Below the pieces are notes generated by a model. The model did not search any database, was not told where the DNA came from, and saw only the letters and a program-made list of their open reading frames with translations. This document shows, in pieces, positions 31,646 through 41,522 of a stretch of DNA of 64,000 bases (positions are counted from its first letter, which is position 1; every line of letters begins with the position of its first letter). Where the stretch lies: the NCBI RefSeq assembly GCF_011764545.1, contig NZ_AP022870.1, forward strand, positions 1 through 64,000, given 5' to 3'. The DNA comes from Phytohabitans flavus (GTDB lineage: Bacteria > Actinomycetota > Actinomycetes > Mycobacteriales > Micromonosporaceae). The translations under genes were made by a program, and so were the position numbers.

Positions 31646-32434
31646 ATGTCAGCAGCGTGGATTGACTTCAGCGACAAGAGTCGGCTGCAAGTGGACGCCG
31701 ACCGTCACCCGTTGCAGCTATCGCCTGGCATCGGCGGCGCGCAGATTGAGCTGAGCCTGACGACCTTCCGCCTGTCGCCCGTGTTGGTTGACGAAGCCGC
31801 TGCTATGGCGGACCAGAGGGTGGCGCCGGCCGAGGAGCGGCTTCGCGTATCGGCGGCGTTGTACGTCAGCGTGCGCAACCCGCAGCAGGATCGGCGGTTC
31901 CTGTGCACGATGGAAAGTGATCACCTGGCGACCGCTGTGTCCCAGCCGGGCTCGATCCGGATGCGTGGCTTTGTCAGCGACCACCAGTTGCGCGTGGTCG
32001 AGGAACTGTGCGCGGGCAAGCGGCTCTGGCTGATACTCCTGCTTCGGGTGCTCCAAGTCGAAGGCAAGCCGGCACGGTTCGCGCAGCCGTATACGGAACT
32101 GGCCTTCGACATCGGTGCTGGCGAGTGGGCTGATCACTTGGAGCAGGTCGACGCGGGGACGTACATCGAGCTTCTGGTGCCGCTGACCGGCGGCGCCGAC
32201 TACGCCGGGACCGCGCCTTGCGTAACTCGCGCTCGTACCGCACCGGGCCCTCCGTGCGGTACCGCTCGACGCCGGCGCGCGGGAAGGACGCCCTCGCTGA
32301 CTCCGACGATCGCCAGCCGCTGGTACTCAAGTCCTTTGAACCGGTGCATGGTGCCGACGTGGATGTCACCGTCGCCCACCGGGCCTTCCTCGGTCAGCTC
32401 GGCGCAGGTCATGCCCGCCTTGGTGGTCAAGTAG
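31646..32434 (+). CDS. hypothetical protein truncated at its 3' end
   Basis: The first ~185 codons (MSAAWIDFSDKSRLQVDADR, PLQLSPGIGG, LYVSVRNPQQDRRFLCTMES, YIELLVPLTGGADYA) look like a real two-domain protein. From about 32203 the frame runs into the antisense of a helicase fragment and becomes arginine/serine-rich nonsense. So the gene lost its 3' end in a rearrangement at about 32203. Function unknown. Confidence 0.5.
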   Translation: MSAAWIDFSDKSRLQVDADRHPLQLSPGIGGAQIELSLTTFRLSPVLVDEAAAMADQRVAPAEERLRVSAALYVSVRNPQQDRRFLCTMESDHLATAVSQPGSIRMRGFVSDHQLRVVEELCAGKRLWLILLLRVLQVEGKPARFAQPYTELAFDIGAGEWADHLEQVDAGTYIELLVPLTGGADYAGTAPCVTRARTAPGPPCGTARRRRAGRTPSLTPTIASRWYSSPLNRCMVPTWMSPSPTGPSSVSSAQVMPALVVK

Positions 32435-32470
32435 TCCATCGCCCGCGGCAGCTTGACGCCAACGAAGCCG
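32203..32470 (-). pseudogene. UvrD/Rep-type helicase C-terminal fragment
   Basis: The minus strand reads HVGTMHRFKGLEYQRLAIVG, the motif V region of superfamily 1 helicases. After a frame switch it reads EGPVRYERELRKARS, the usual run into motif VI. The rest is missing on both sides and the fragment abuts the truncated 31646 gene at 32203. Confidence 0.7.
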
Positions 32471-32966
32471 GTGCTGGCGCGTTCTGGGCGATCGACGACG
32501 TCGACGCCACCTACAGATTGCGCTCGATCCGGAGCCAGTCGCGTACGGCACCGAGCTACGGAGATCTCCGTCTGTCAGACAAACGGTCGAGTTCGGGCCC
32601 AACCACCCCAGCTATCGTCCCATAGACCTGCTTTCGGTTGACGCGATAGATACCGTAGGCAAGACAGCGCTCCAAGCCCGTTGATAGGTCAGGGCATTTT
32701 TCGCGCACGCCGGTGGTGTGTAGTGGCTCGATGGGTGCTCGGGAGTCGTTGGACCGGATCGGCGTCGGTGGGACGCGGTGCGATGCCAGCGACAGACCAG
32801 TAGATCAGGACCAGCTTTCAGCTGGCTGACCCAGTTCGACGGCAAACCACGCGCTCGCCAACGGTGACTAGTGGGTTACTGTGCGCTGCATCGCAGGTGG
32901 CATCGTGAAGGTTTCGGCGAGGCCACTCCCTTGTTGCGCCCGCGAGTTCTGGTAAGACTTCACCCT
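32471..32966. other. gap before the type I RM operon
   Basis: About 500 bases with no supported gene. The left part may hold more decayed helicase sequence. The right part must contain the RM operon promoter, but I see no clear hexamers. Confidence 0.4.
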
Positions 32967-34576
32967 GTGACGACAGAACCGGCCTGGACCACTGCTGCTG
33001 AGGACCGCAAGAAGGAGCGGGAGCGAGCTGAACTTCACCGGGTGATCTGGAAGATCGCCAACGACCTGCGTGGAAGCGTGGATGGCTGGGACTTCAAGGC
33101 GTATGTGCTGGGGATGTTATTTTACCGATTCGTCTCCGAGAACCTAACAGCGTACCTCAACGAGGCCGAGCGCAGCGCAGGCAACGAGGACTTCGATTAC
33201 CGCTATCTGTCCAACGCCGACGCCGAGCTCGGGCGCGAGGAGACGGTCAAGGAGAAGGGCTTCTTCATCCTGCCCAGGACCTCTTCGCGAACGTGCGTGA
33301 GCGGGCCAGCAAGGATGAGAACCTCAACGAGACTCTGACGCGCGTGTTCATGAACATCGAAGCCAGCGCGGTCGGCACTGCTTCCGAGGGCGACATCAAG
33401 GGCCTTTTCGCCGACCTCGACGTCAACAGCGGCAAGCTGGGCCCCACCGTAGCGAAGCGCAACGAGAGGTTGGTCAAGCTCCTCGACGCGATCGGATCGC
33501 TGAACTTCGGCAACGGCGAGTTCAACGAGAACACCATCGACCTGTTCGGTGATGCGTACGAGTACCTGATGCAGATGTACGCATCCTCGGCCGGCAAGTC
33601 TGGCGGGGAATACTACACACCGCAGGAGGTCTCCGAACTGCTCGCCAGGATCACGGTGGTCGGCAAGACCGAGGTGAACAAGGTCTACGACCCCGCCTGC
33701 GGCTCGGGTTCGCTGCTGCTGAAGTTCAAGAAGGTGCTGCCCAATGGGGTCCGGCAGGGCTACTTTGGTCAGGAGATCAACCTGACCACGTACAATCTGT
33801 GCCGGATCAACATGTTCCTGCACGACATCCCGTACGAGAAGTTCGACATCGCCCACGGCGACACGCTGATCGACCCGTACCACTGGGACGACGAGCCGTT
33901 CGAGGCGATCGTCTCCAACCCGCCCTACTCCACGCGCTGGGAAGGTGACTCGAACCCGCTACTGATCAACGACGAGCGGTACGCCCCCGCCGGTGTGCTG
34001 GCGCCGAAATCGAAAGCTGACCTGGCGTTCACGATGCACATGCTGTCGTGGTTGGCGGTCAACGGCACGGCCGCGATCGTCGAGTTTCCCGGTGTGCTCT
34101 ACCGCGGCGGCGCGGAGCAGAAAATCCGCAAATACCTCATCGACAACAACTACGTCGACACGGTCATCCAGCTCCCACCGGACCTTTTCTTCGGGGTGAC
34201 GGTCGCGACCTGCATCATCGTGCTGAAAAAGTCGAAGATCGACAATCGGGTGCTCTTCATCGACGCCTCGGCAGAGTTCACGCGTCAGGGCAATAAGAAC
34301 AAGCTCGCCGCCGGCCACCAAGCCAAGATCCTGGAGGCCTTCACCCGCCGGGAGGCCGTCGACCACTTCGCGGCCCTGGTCGACTACGAAACCGTCCGCG
34401 AAAACAACTACAACATCGCGGTCAGCTCCTACGTTGCGGCTGAGGACGTCCGCGAAGCGGTCGATATCAAGGCGCTGAACGCCGAAATTGCCCGGATAGT
34501 CGCCCGCCAAGCTGAGCTGCGCACCCAAATCGACGCCATTGTCGGCGACCTGGAATCCGACGATGCGACTATCTGA
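32967..34576 (+). pseudogene. hsdM: type I restriction-modification DNA methyltransferase HsdM, frameshifted as sequenced
   Basis: The N-terminal frame (IWKIANDLRGSVDGWDFKAY, MLFYRFVSENL) and the C-terminal frame (VRERASKDENLNETLTRVF, SAM motif DPACGSGSLLLKF, catalytic NPPYS) form one HsdM of about 536 residues. They switch at CCC (33273-33275); one more C gives FILPQDLFANVRERA, exactly the family sequence. The subunit N6-methylates adenine in the HsdS target site and is required for restriction. If the shift is real the operon is off; if it is an error the system is complete. The GTG at 32967 is used. The stop overlaps the next ATG. Confidence 0.88.
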
Positions 34577-35372
34577 ACTGTTGTCCAAAGCCCCTGCCAA
34601 CGAAGAGGCGCAGGTCGAACGCTTCCTCAATGCCCGGCTGGCCTGGGGCAAACACAAGACGATAGAGGTCGGCAAGGTCGCTATCAACTTCAAGTGCAAG
34701 ACTTGCGACGACGTTCGGACGTTCATGTCGGGCGACAAGCTGTCTTGCCTCGGCGTTGGTGATCGTGTGGTGAGCATCGACGCGTGCCTCAAATGCCCAG
34801 TCTGCGAAGCGGCCATAGAAGCCTGGTTCCTCGTAGTGTCCAGGGATGAACTGGACGGACCGGCACCGACCGTGCGGTTGGAGCGCTATGTAGACAACCG
34901 GCGCGGCATGGCGAGTCGGGTCGGAGTCGGCGCCGGTGACTTCGATGATCTGCTGGAGCGTGCGCAGCTCGCCTACGAGGTACAGCTCGGCGCGGGATCC
35001 ATGGTCTACCTCCGTAAGATCTTCGAGGCGATCACCAATCAGGTCGCCGATATCGCAGGCATACCCACCACCGGCAACAACGGCGGTCGTAAGCCGTTCC
35101 GCAACCTCCTGCAAGAGGTCGATGAGCAGCACCACATCATTCCGTTAGCATTCTCCAGCGACGGATATAAATTGTTCAGAGAGCTGAGCGAAATCGTCCA
35201 CGGAGATTCAAGTGACGAAGTGGCCCTGCAGAAGTATCACCCCTGCCGAAGATTGGTCATCGGAATCATCCAGAATGTCGCCAGCGATCAGGAGATGAAG
35301 CGGGCGATCGACGCACTCGGATGGAATATTGACAGGGTGAACGTGTCTCCGAGTGGGGTGATGGCGCCATGA
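34563..35372 (+). CDS. zinc-finger DUF4145-like protein embedded in the type I RM operon
   Basis: A 269-residue protein. An N-terminal zinc-ribbon-like region has CKTC (about residue 45) and CLKCPVC (about 78). The C-terminal half is helical (ERAQLAYEVQLGAGSMVYLR, KIFEAITNQVADIAG, LFRELSEIVHGDS), which resembles DUF4145/HEPN-type helical bundles. It overlaps hsdM by 14 bases and hsdS by 4, so it is translated as an operon member. It could modulate restriction or act as a separate effector. The family assignment is by pattern only. Confidence 0.7.
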   Translation: MRLSELLSKAPANEEAQVERFLNARLAWGKHKTIEVGKVAINFKCKTCDDVRTFMSGDKLSCLGVGDRVVSIDACLKCPVCEAAIEAWFLVVSRDELDGPAPTVRLERYVDNRRGMASRVGVGAGDFDDLLERAQLAYEVQLGAGSMVYLRKIFEAITNQVADIAGIPTTGNNGGRKPFRNLLQEVDEQHHIIPLAFSSDGYKLFRELSEIVHGDSSDEVALQKYHPCRRLVIGIIQNVASDQEMKRAIDALGWNIDRVNVSPSGVMAP

Positions 35373-36595
35373 GCGAGATCGATCGGCTGCTCGCCGAGCA
35401 CTGCCCGGATGGTGTTGAGGTCATGATGCTCGGCGATATCGGAACCTTTGTCCGCGGACGTCGCTTTACCAAAGCTGACATGGTCGATGAAGGAATCCCC
35501 TGTATCCACTACGGGGAGATCTACACACAATATGGCGTGTTCGCGCGCACCACCATCTCGTATGTGAGGGAGGGTCTGCGCAATCAGCTGCGCTACGCCC
35601 AGCCGGGGGACGTGATCGTCGCTGGCGTCGGGGAGACGGTTGAGGATGTCGGCAAGGCCGTGGCTTGGCTCGGCGAAGGAGAGATCGCGATCCACGATGA
35701 CTCGTTTCTGTTCCGGAGCGAGCTCAATCCGACCTACGTCGCCTACTACTTCCAGACCAGCGCCTTCCACGCCGAGAAGGAGCAGCATGTCGCCCGTGCC
35801 AAGGTGAAGAGGCTCTCTAGTAGCGGTCTGAGTAGGGTCACCATCCCGGTTCCTCCACCTGAGGTTCAGAGCGAAATCGTACGGATCCTCGACAAGATGA
35901 CTGATCTGCAAGCTGATCTGCAAGCTGAGCTGCAAGCCCGCTTCCGCCAGTACGAGCACTACCGCCACCAACTCCTCACATTTACTGGAACAGAGGGAGT
36001 CAGGTGGGCGACGTTGAACGAGGTGTGCACGTCGGCGTTCAGTGGTGGGACCCCTCTTGCCACGAACCGAGACTTCTACGACGGCGACATCCCCTGGCTT
36101 CGAACCCAGGAGGTCAACTACGCCGATATCTACGACACTGCGGTGAAGATTACGCGTGAAGGTTTGGAGAACTCGTCGGCCAAGTGGGTTCGTCCGAACA
36201 GCGTGATTGTCGCGATCTCTGGTGCCGGGGTTACGAGAGGACGCGCCGCCGTGAACAGAATCCCGCTTACAACCAACCAGCACTGCTGCAACCTGGAGAT
36301 CGACGAGAGTCTAGCAAACCATCGGTACGTCTACTACTGGTTACTGGAGCACTATGAGGACCTTCGGTCTCGCGGCAACGGCAACCGGTCGGACTTGAAC
36401 GTCGGAATCATCAAGGGCTATCCGATCGCACTCCCATCCCTTGAAGAGCAGGAACGGATTGTCCGGCTCTTGGACAAGTTCGACGCTTTAGTTGGCAACC
36501 TATCAGTTGGCCTGCCAGCGGAGATCGGCGCTCGACGGAAGCAGTATGAGTACTACCGGGACAAATTGCTGACGTTCGAGGAGCGGGTGGCGTGA
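35369..36595 (+). CDS. hsdS: type I restriction-modification specificity subunit HsdS
   Basis: A 408-residue protein with two target-recognition domains (TRD1 about 1-150, TRD2 about 210-370), each followed by a helical conserved region (PPPEVQSEIVRILDKMTDLQ; PSLEEQERIVRLLDKFDALV). The first spacer helix contains the four-residue repeat DLQA-DLQA-ELQA encoded by 12-bp DNA repeats. By analogy with EcoR124I/EcoDXXI, the number of such repeats sets the gap length in the recognition sequence. Both ends overlap neighbours (ATGA with X, GTGA with hsdR). Confidence 0.93.
   Translation: MSEIDRLLAEHCPDGVEVMMLGDIGTFVRGRRFTKADMVDEGIPCIHYGEIYTQYGVFARTTISYVREGLRNQLRYAQPGDVIVAGVGETVEDVGKAVAWLGEGEIAIHDDSFLFRSELNPTYVAYYFQTSAFHAEKEQHVARAKVKRLSSSGLSRVTIPVPPPEVQSEIVRILDKMTDLQADLQAELQARFRQYEHYRHQLLTFTGTEGVRWATLNEVCTSAFSGGTPLATNRDFYDGDIPWLRTQEVNYADIYDTAVKITREGLENSSAKWVRPNSVIVAISGAGVTRGRAAVNRIPLTTNQHCCNLEIDESLANHRYVYYWLLEHYEDLRSRGNGNRSDLNVGIIKGYPIALPSLEEQERIVRLLDKFDALVGNLSVGLPAEIGARRKQYEYYRDKLLTFEERVA
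35903..35938 (+). repeat. 12-bp tandem repeat (three units) in the HsdS spacer helix
   Basis: GATCTGCAAGCT at 35903-35914 and again at 35915-35926 are identical. GAGCTGCAAGCC at 35927-35938 is a two-mismatch third unit. They encode DLQA, DLQA and ELQA in frame, so gain or loss of a unit would not break the gene. Confidence 0.88.
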
Positions 36596-39500
36596 GCCAG
36601 GGCGGCGGTGTGGAGGCACCGAATTCGGCCCTGCGGTACGAGCCGATCGCGGTGAGCGACGAAGCGACGGTGGTCGCGACGTACGAACCGGACGGCGGCA
36701 GCGATCAGGGTTACCAGTCCGAGGCTCAGCTTGAGGCTGAGTTCATTGAGCTGTTGGGACAACAGGCGTACGAGCGACTTCACATCACGTCGGCGGCTGA
36801 CCTGGAGGTAAACCTCCGTCGTCAGCTGGAGCTGTTGAACAATGTGGTCTTCAGTGACGACGAGTGGAAATGGTTCTTCGCCAAAAAGATTGCCTCGAAG
36901 AATGAGGGCATCGTCGAGAAGACGGCGCGCATTCAGGAGGATCCGATCCAGGTCCTCGCGCGTGACGACGGCACGAGCAAGAACATCAAGCTGATCGACA
37001 AGTCGAACATCCATGCCAATCGACTCCAGGTGATCAACCAGTACGAGACGGTCGGTGAGGGTGCCGGGACGGCTCGCAAGCACCGCTATGACGTGACGAT
37101 CCTGGTCAACGGGCTGCCGCTGGTGCATATGGAGCTGAAGCGGCGCGGGGTGCCCTTGAAGGAGGCGTTCAACCAGATCACCCGCTACCAGCGGGAGTCG
37201 TTCTGGGCCGATGCCGGGCTGTTCGAGTACATCCAGCTCTTCGTGATCTCCAACGGCACGCACACCAAGTACTACGCGAACACGACTCGTGCCCGGAAGG
37301 TGGCTGAGTCCGAGGGTGGCAAGCGTAAGCGGAAGCAGACATCGAATTCGTTCGAGTTCACCTCGTGGTGGACCGACGCAGAAAATCGGCGCATCGGCGA
37401 CCTCACTGCGTTCACGCGGACATTCTTCTCCAAGCACACGCTGCTTAACGTGTTGACGAAGTACTCTGTCTTCGACGTCTCTCGTACCTTGCTGGTGATG
37501 CGGCCTTACCAGATCGTGGCGGCTGAGCGGATCCTGCGGCGAGTGGTGTCCTCGGCGAAGGCGACCGGGCCGAAGGCGGGCGGCTACATCTGGCATACCA
37601 CCGGGTCGGGAAAGACGCTGACATCCTTTAAGACCGCGCAGCTCGCGTCTAAGATCGACGGTGTCGACAAGGTTCTCTTCGTAGTGGACCGCAAGGACCT
37701 CGACTACCAGACGATGCTGGAGTACAACCGCTTCGAGAAAGACTCGGTCAACGGGTCACGCTCGACCGCCGAGCTCAAGCGGCAACTCCAAGACCAGAAC
37801 GCCTCAATCATCGTCACCACGATCCAGAAGCTGTCGCGGTTCATCGAGCAGAACAAAGGCCACGAGATCACCAACGGTCACGTGGTGTTGATCTTCGACG
37901 AGTGCCACCGGAGCCAGTTCGGGGACATGGGGACTGCGGTGCGCAAGGCGTTCCGCCGCTCCCACCTCTTCGGGTTCACCGGCACCCCAATCTTCCCGCT
38001 GAACGCCGGCGGGGCGACAAAGGACACTACCGAGAAGATCTTCGGCGGCCGACTACACAGCTACACGATCCTGGACGCGATCAACGACGGAAATGTGTTG
38101 CCCTTCCGCGTCTCCTTCCAAAATACCGTGCGGGCAGCGGACGACGTCGAAGACAAGAAGGTTGCCGGGATCGACACCGAAGAAGTGCTGCGCAATCCCG
38201 AGCGAATTCGAAAGATCGTGGCGTATGTCCTCGACCACTTCGATACCAAGACCATGCGCACCCAAGGGTACAGCCTGGGTGAGAAGCGGGTACGTGGCTT
38301 TAACTCAATGCTTGCGACCGCGTCAATCCCTGCGTTGAAGATCTATTATGACGAGTTCGCCCTTCAGCAGACCGAGCGTGCGGCTGCGGACCCGTCCTAC
38401 CAGCCGCTGAAGATCGCCACGATCTTCAGCTACGCGGTCAACGAAGACGAGCAGATCGGCGGCATTATCGAAGACGAGGCGATGGACGCGGACCAGCTCG
38501 AGGCCTCCTCCCGCGACTTCCTCGAACGCGCGATTAGCGACTACAACGCCGCCTTTGGGACGACGTACGACACCTCAGCGGCGAAGTTTGAGAACTACTA
38601 CAAGGACCTCGCGCGTCGAGTGAAGGATCGTGAGGTCGACCTGGTCATCGTGGTCAATATGTTCCTGACCGGGTTCGACGCAACCACCCTGAATACGCTG
38701 TGGGTGGACAAGAACCTCAAGTCCCACGGTCTCATCCAAGCATTCTCCCGCACCAACCGGATCCTCAACTCGGTCAAGGCCTACGGCAACATCGTATGCT
38801 TCCGCAATCTGGAGAAGGCCGTCGACGATGCCCTTGTGCTCTTCGGCAACTCCGAGGCCAACGGAGTGGTGCTGCTCAAGCCGTACACCCACTACCACGC
38901 CGCGTACGTCAGCCTGGTCGAGCAACTCCTAGAGCAATGCCCACCCGGGACCGAGCCATTCGGGGAGGCTCAGGAGAAGGCGTTCGTCGTGCTCTTCGGC
39001 CGGATCCTCAGACTGCGCAACATCCTGACCTCCTTCGACGAGTTCGCTCACGACGAATCGCTGCCACCGAGGCAACTGCAGAACTACACGAGCGTCTACA
39101 ATGCACTGTGGGAATGGCACCGCAAGCGGGACACCGGCGAGAAGGAGTCGATCCTCGACGATGTCGTCTTCGAGATCGAGCTCATCAAGCAGGTCGAGGT
39201 CAACTTCGACTACATCCTGATGCTGATACAGAGGTGGCGCGACGAGGGCCAGGCCAATATGGGCGAGGACGGCAGGATGCCGCTGCGTGCCATCGAGGAC
39301 GCCATTGATGCCAGTCCATCGCTGCGAAACAAGAAGGACCTGATCATGGACTTTGTCGACTCCATGTCGGTCACCGGCGAGGTCAACGACGACTGGCGCG
39401 TCTTCGTCACCCAACGACGAGAAGCTGAACTCGCCGAGATCGTCGACGCCGAGCGCCTTCGGCCCGAGCAGACGAAGTCGTTTATTGAAGCGGCCTTCCG

Positions 39501-39651
39501 CGACGGCGCGATCGCAACCAACGGAACAGCGATCACCCAGGTCCTGCCGCCGGTCTCGCGCTTCGCGAAGGACAACAACCTCGGCGCTAAAAAGGAGCGC
39601 GTCATCGCGAAGCTGACCGAATACTTCGAGCGCTTCTCCAAGTTGGCCTGA
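36592..39651 (+). CDS. hsdR: type I restriction-modification endonuclease/translocase HsdR
   Basis: A 1019-residue protein of normal length. It has the nuclease region YDVTILVNGLPLVHMELKRR (D...ExK, about residue 165), helicase motif I GYIWHTTGSGKT, DECH box LIFDECHRSQFG, motif III FGFTGTPIF, and motifs V-VI (VVNMFLTGFDA, LIQAFSRTNRI). All look intact, with no frameshift in 3 kb. The GTG start overlaps the hsdS stop. It translocates DNA and cleaves unmodified invading DNA together with HsdM and HsdS. Confidence 0.95.
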   Translation: MSQGGGVEAPNSALRYEPIAVSDEATVVATYEPDGGSDQGYQSEAQLEAEFIELLGQQAYERLHITSAADLEVNLRRQLELLNNVVFSDDEWKWFFAKKIASKNEGIVEKTARIQEDPIQVLARDDGTSKNIKLIDKSNIHANRLQVINQYETVGEGAGTARKHRYDVTILVNGLPLVHMELKRRGVPLKEAFNQITRYQRESFWADAGLFEYIQLFVISNGTHTKYYANTTRARKVAESEGGKRKRKQTSNSFEFTSWWTDAENRRIGDLTAFTRTFFSKHTLLNVLTKYSVFDVSRTLLVMRPYQIVAAERILRRVVSSAKATGPKAGGYIWHTTGSGKTLTSFKTAQLASKIDGVDKVLFVVDRKDLDYQTMLEYNRFEKDSVNGSRSTAELKRQLQDQNASIIVTTIQKLSRFIEQNKGHEITNGHVVLIFDECHRSQFGDMGTAVRKAFRRSHLFGFTGTPIFPLNAGGATKDTTEKIFGGRLHSYTILDAINDGNVLPFRVSFQNTVRAADDVEDKKVAGIDTEEVLRNPERIRKIVAYVLDHFDTKTMRTQGYSLGEKRVRGFNSMLATASIPALKIYYDEFALQQTERAAADPSYQPLKIATIFSYAVNEDEQIGGIIEDEAMDADQLEASSRDFLERAISDYNAAFGTTYDTSAAKFENYYKDLARRVKDREVDLVIVVNMFLTGFDATTLNTLWVDKNLKSHGLIQAFSRTNRILNSVKAYGNIVCFRNLEKAVDDALVLFGNSEANGVVLLKPYTHYHAAYVSLVEQLLEQCPPGTEPFGEAQEKAFVVLFGRILRLRNILTSFDEFAHDESLPPRQLQNYTSVYNALWEWHRKRDTGEKESILDDVVFEIELIKQVEVNFDYILMLIQRWRDEGQANMGEDGRMPLRAIEDAIDASPSLRNKKDLIMDFVDSMSVTGEVNDDWRVFVTQRREAELAEIVDAERLRPEQTKSFIEAAFRDGAIATNGTAITQVLPPVSRFAKDNNLGAKKERVIAKLTEYFERFSKLA

Positions 39652-39816
39652 AAAGCACCGCCTACCTGGCCCACCAGGGTCTCGGCATAGTCGCGGGATG
39701 TCCGGCTTGACGGGGTTGGTGTAGACGCGCCTTTGCTGGTGTAGCAGGGCGGGTATGACCGGTTCGGAAGATCATCGCGGTTCTCGAAGCCTTGTTGATC
39801 TGTCCGAAGTGGAGTA
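39652..39816. other. gap between hsdR and the ISAs1 transposase
   Basis: About 165 bases without a gene. It should hold the left end of the insertion sequence. I could not match a terminal inverted repeat with the sequence after 40985. Confidence 0.35.
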
Positions 39817-40985
39817 ATGCCCGCGCTGCCATCATCGCTGATCTCGTCCTTGTCGTTGGCCCCGGCTGGCCCGGTGCCTGAAACCGCCGCTGGGCTTCCC
39901 GCGGCACTGGCGGACCTGCCGGATCCTCGCGCCCGCCGCGGTATCCGGCATCGGTTGACGGTCGTGGTGACCGCGGCGGTCTGCGCAGTGTTGGCCGGCT
40001 ACCGCTCATACGCGGCGATCGCCGAGTGGGTCAACGATGCGCCAGCACCGACCGCAGTTGCGCTGGGCATCGACCCTGACCGGCGGCCGTCCGAAGCGAT
40101 GATCCGCAGGCTACTGCAGGCCCTGGACCCAGACCTGCTCACCGCGGCGATCGGCGGCTGGCTCGCCACTCGGGCCGCCGCAGCGCAACCTACGGCGAAG
40201 CGCGCGATCGCGGTCGACGGCAAGACCCTGCGCGGCTCACGCACCACCGACACAGCGGCCCGGCATGTGATGGCGGCCTGTGACCAAGGAACCGGCATCG
40301 TGCTGGCAAGCACCGACGTCAACGGCAAGACCAACGAAATCACCCGCTTCCAGCCGCTACTCGACCAGCTCGACGATCTACGCGACACCGTCGTCACCGT
40401 CACGCGCTGCACTGCCAGCGCGAGCACGTCGCCTACCTCACCGAACGCGGCGCGCACTGGATCCTGACCGTCAAGGGCAACCAGCCCAGCCTGCACGCCC
40501 AGCTTGCTGCCCTGCCCTGGCGCGCCGTCCCGGACGCCGTCCGCGACACCGACCGCGGCCACGGCCGCCGTGAGATCCGCACCCTCAAAACCCTGACCAT
40601 CTCCACCGGCATCGGCTTCCCGCACGCCGCCCAAGCACTACAGATCCGCCGCCGGCGGCGCCGCCTCGACCAGCCGCGACGCTTCGCCACCGAAACGGTC
40701 TACGCCATCACCAGCCTGTACGTGCACCAGGCCAAACCCGCCCAACTCGCCGCCTGGATCCGCGGCCACTGGAGCATCGAGAACAAAATCCACTGGGTGC
40801 GGGACGTCACCTACGACGAAGACCGATCCCAAATCCGCATCGGCACCGGACCGCAAGTCATGGCAGCCCTACGCAACGCCGCCATCGGCGCGCTCCGCGC
40901 CGCCGGCATCACCAACATCGCCGCAGCAACCCGCCACCACGCCCGCGACAGCAACCGCCCACTACAGCTGCTCGGCATCATCTGA
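39817..40985 (+). pseudogene. ISAs1-family transposase, frameshifted
   Basis: Frame 1 (39817 to about 40400): LADLPDPRARRGIRHRLTVV, AIAEWVNDAP, KRAIAVDGKTLRGSR, the ISAs1/DDE_Tnp_1-associated N-half with the first catalytic Asp. Frame 2 (to 40985): [49 protein letters not shown]. The switch at 40400-40403 removes the VDALH Asp region; one inserted base restores it. AGTGGAG precedes the ATG. As sequenced the element is not autonomous. Confidence 0.85.
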
Positions 40986-41016
40986 CGCCTCTTGCCGCAG
41001 CCTGGGGGCTTCCCGG

Positions 41017-41358
41017 TCAAGTGTCGGCGTGCTCAGTGTGGGGGACCGGGGAAGACGGACGGCGCCGCCGCGGGCGCAGCCGGCTACTGACCCAGTGCAC
41101 GGCGCCAATGGTCATGAGGAGGACGGCCGGCCAGGTCAGATGCACCCAGCCGCCGCCGAGCAGCAACGCGGCACCGAGCAGGGCCTGGCCGCCACCCTCC
41201 ACTAGCACCAGCCGGCCGTCCATGCCAGTGAAATCACGGGCCGCTGTACCGCGGCGAAGCAGCAGCGTCGCGCCGCGCCACAGGCCGAGCCCTCCGAACA
41301 CCAGGAACATCCAGCCCGCCACTATCGTCAACCAGCTGGGCATCCCCGACTCCCACAT
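41017..41358 (-). CDS. small membrane protein
   Basis: A 113-residue protein (start at 41358) with two or three hydrophobic helices: WLTIVAGWMFLVFGGLGLW, QALLGAALLLGGGW and TWPAVLLMTIGAVHWV, ending in a basic RPRRRRP tail. No family is recognised. The upstream frame is open and a longer start is possible. Confidence 0.55.
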   Translation of the reverse strand: MWESGMPSWLTIVAGWMFLVFGGLGLWRGATLLLRRGTAARDFTGMDGRLVLVEGGGQALLGAALLLGGGWVHLTWPAVLLMTIGAVHWVSSRLRPRRRRPSSPVPHTEHADT

Positions 41359-41522
41359 CGTCTTTGTCGCTGTATTGATCGACTGTAGGTCAGAGAAGTC
41401 GAAGCGAGAACCCGAAGGCGGCGGCCGCCGTGACGGAGCCCAGCCGGGCACACTCCCGCCGGCTCAGCCGCGTCGCAGCACCGGAGCCCACATCTGCGCA
41501 AACCAAACCAACCTGACCGGCG

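Noticed and set aside
33264..33290. Loss of a CCAG unit by slippage as the cause of the hsdM frameshift (phase variation)
   Set aside because: A single missing C in the CCC run explains the sequence more simply and matches the same defect in other genes of the window.
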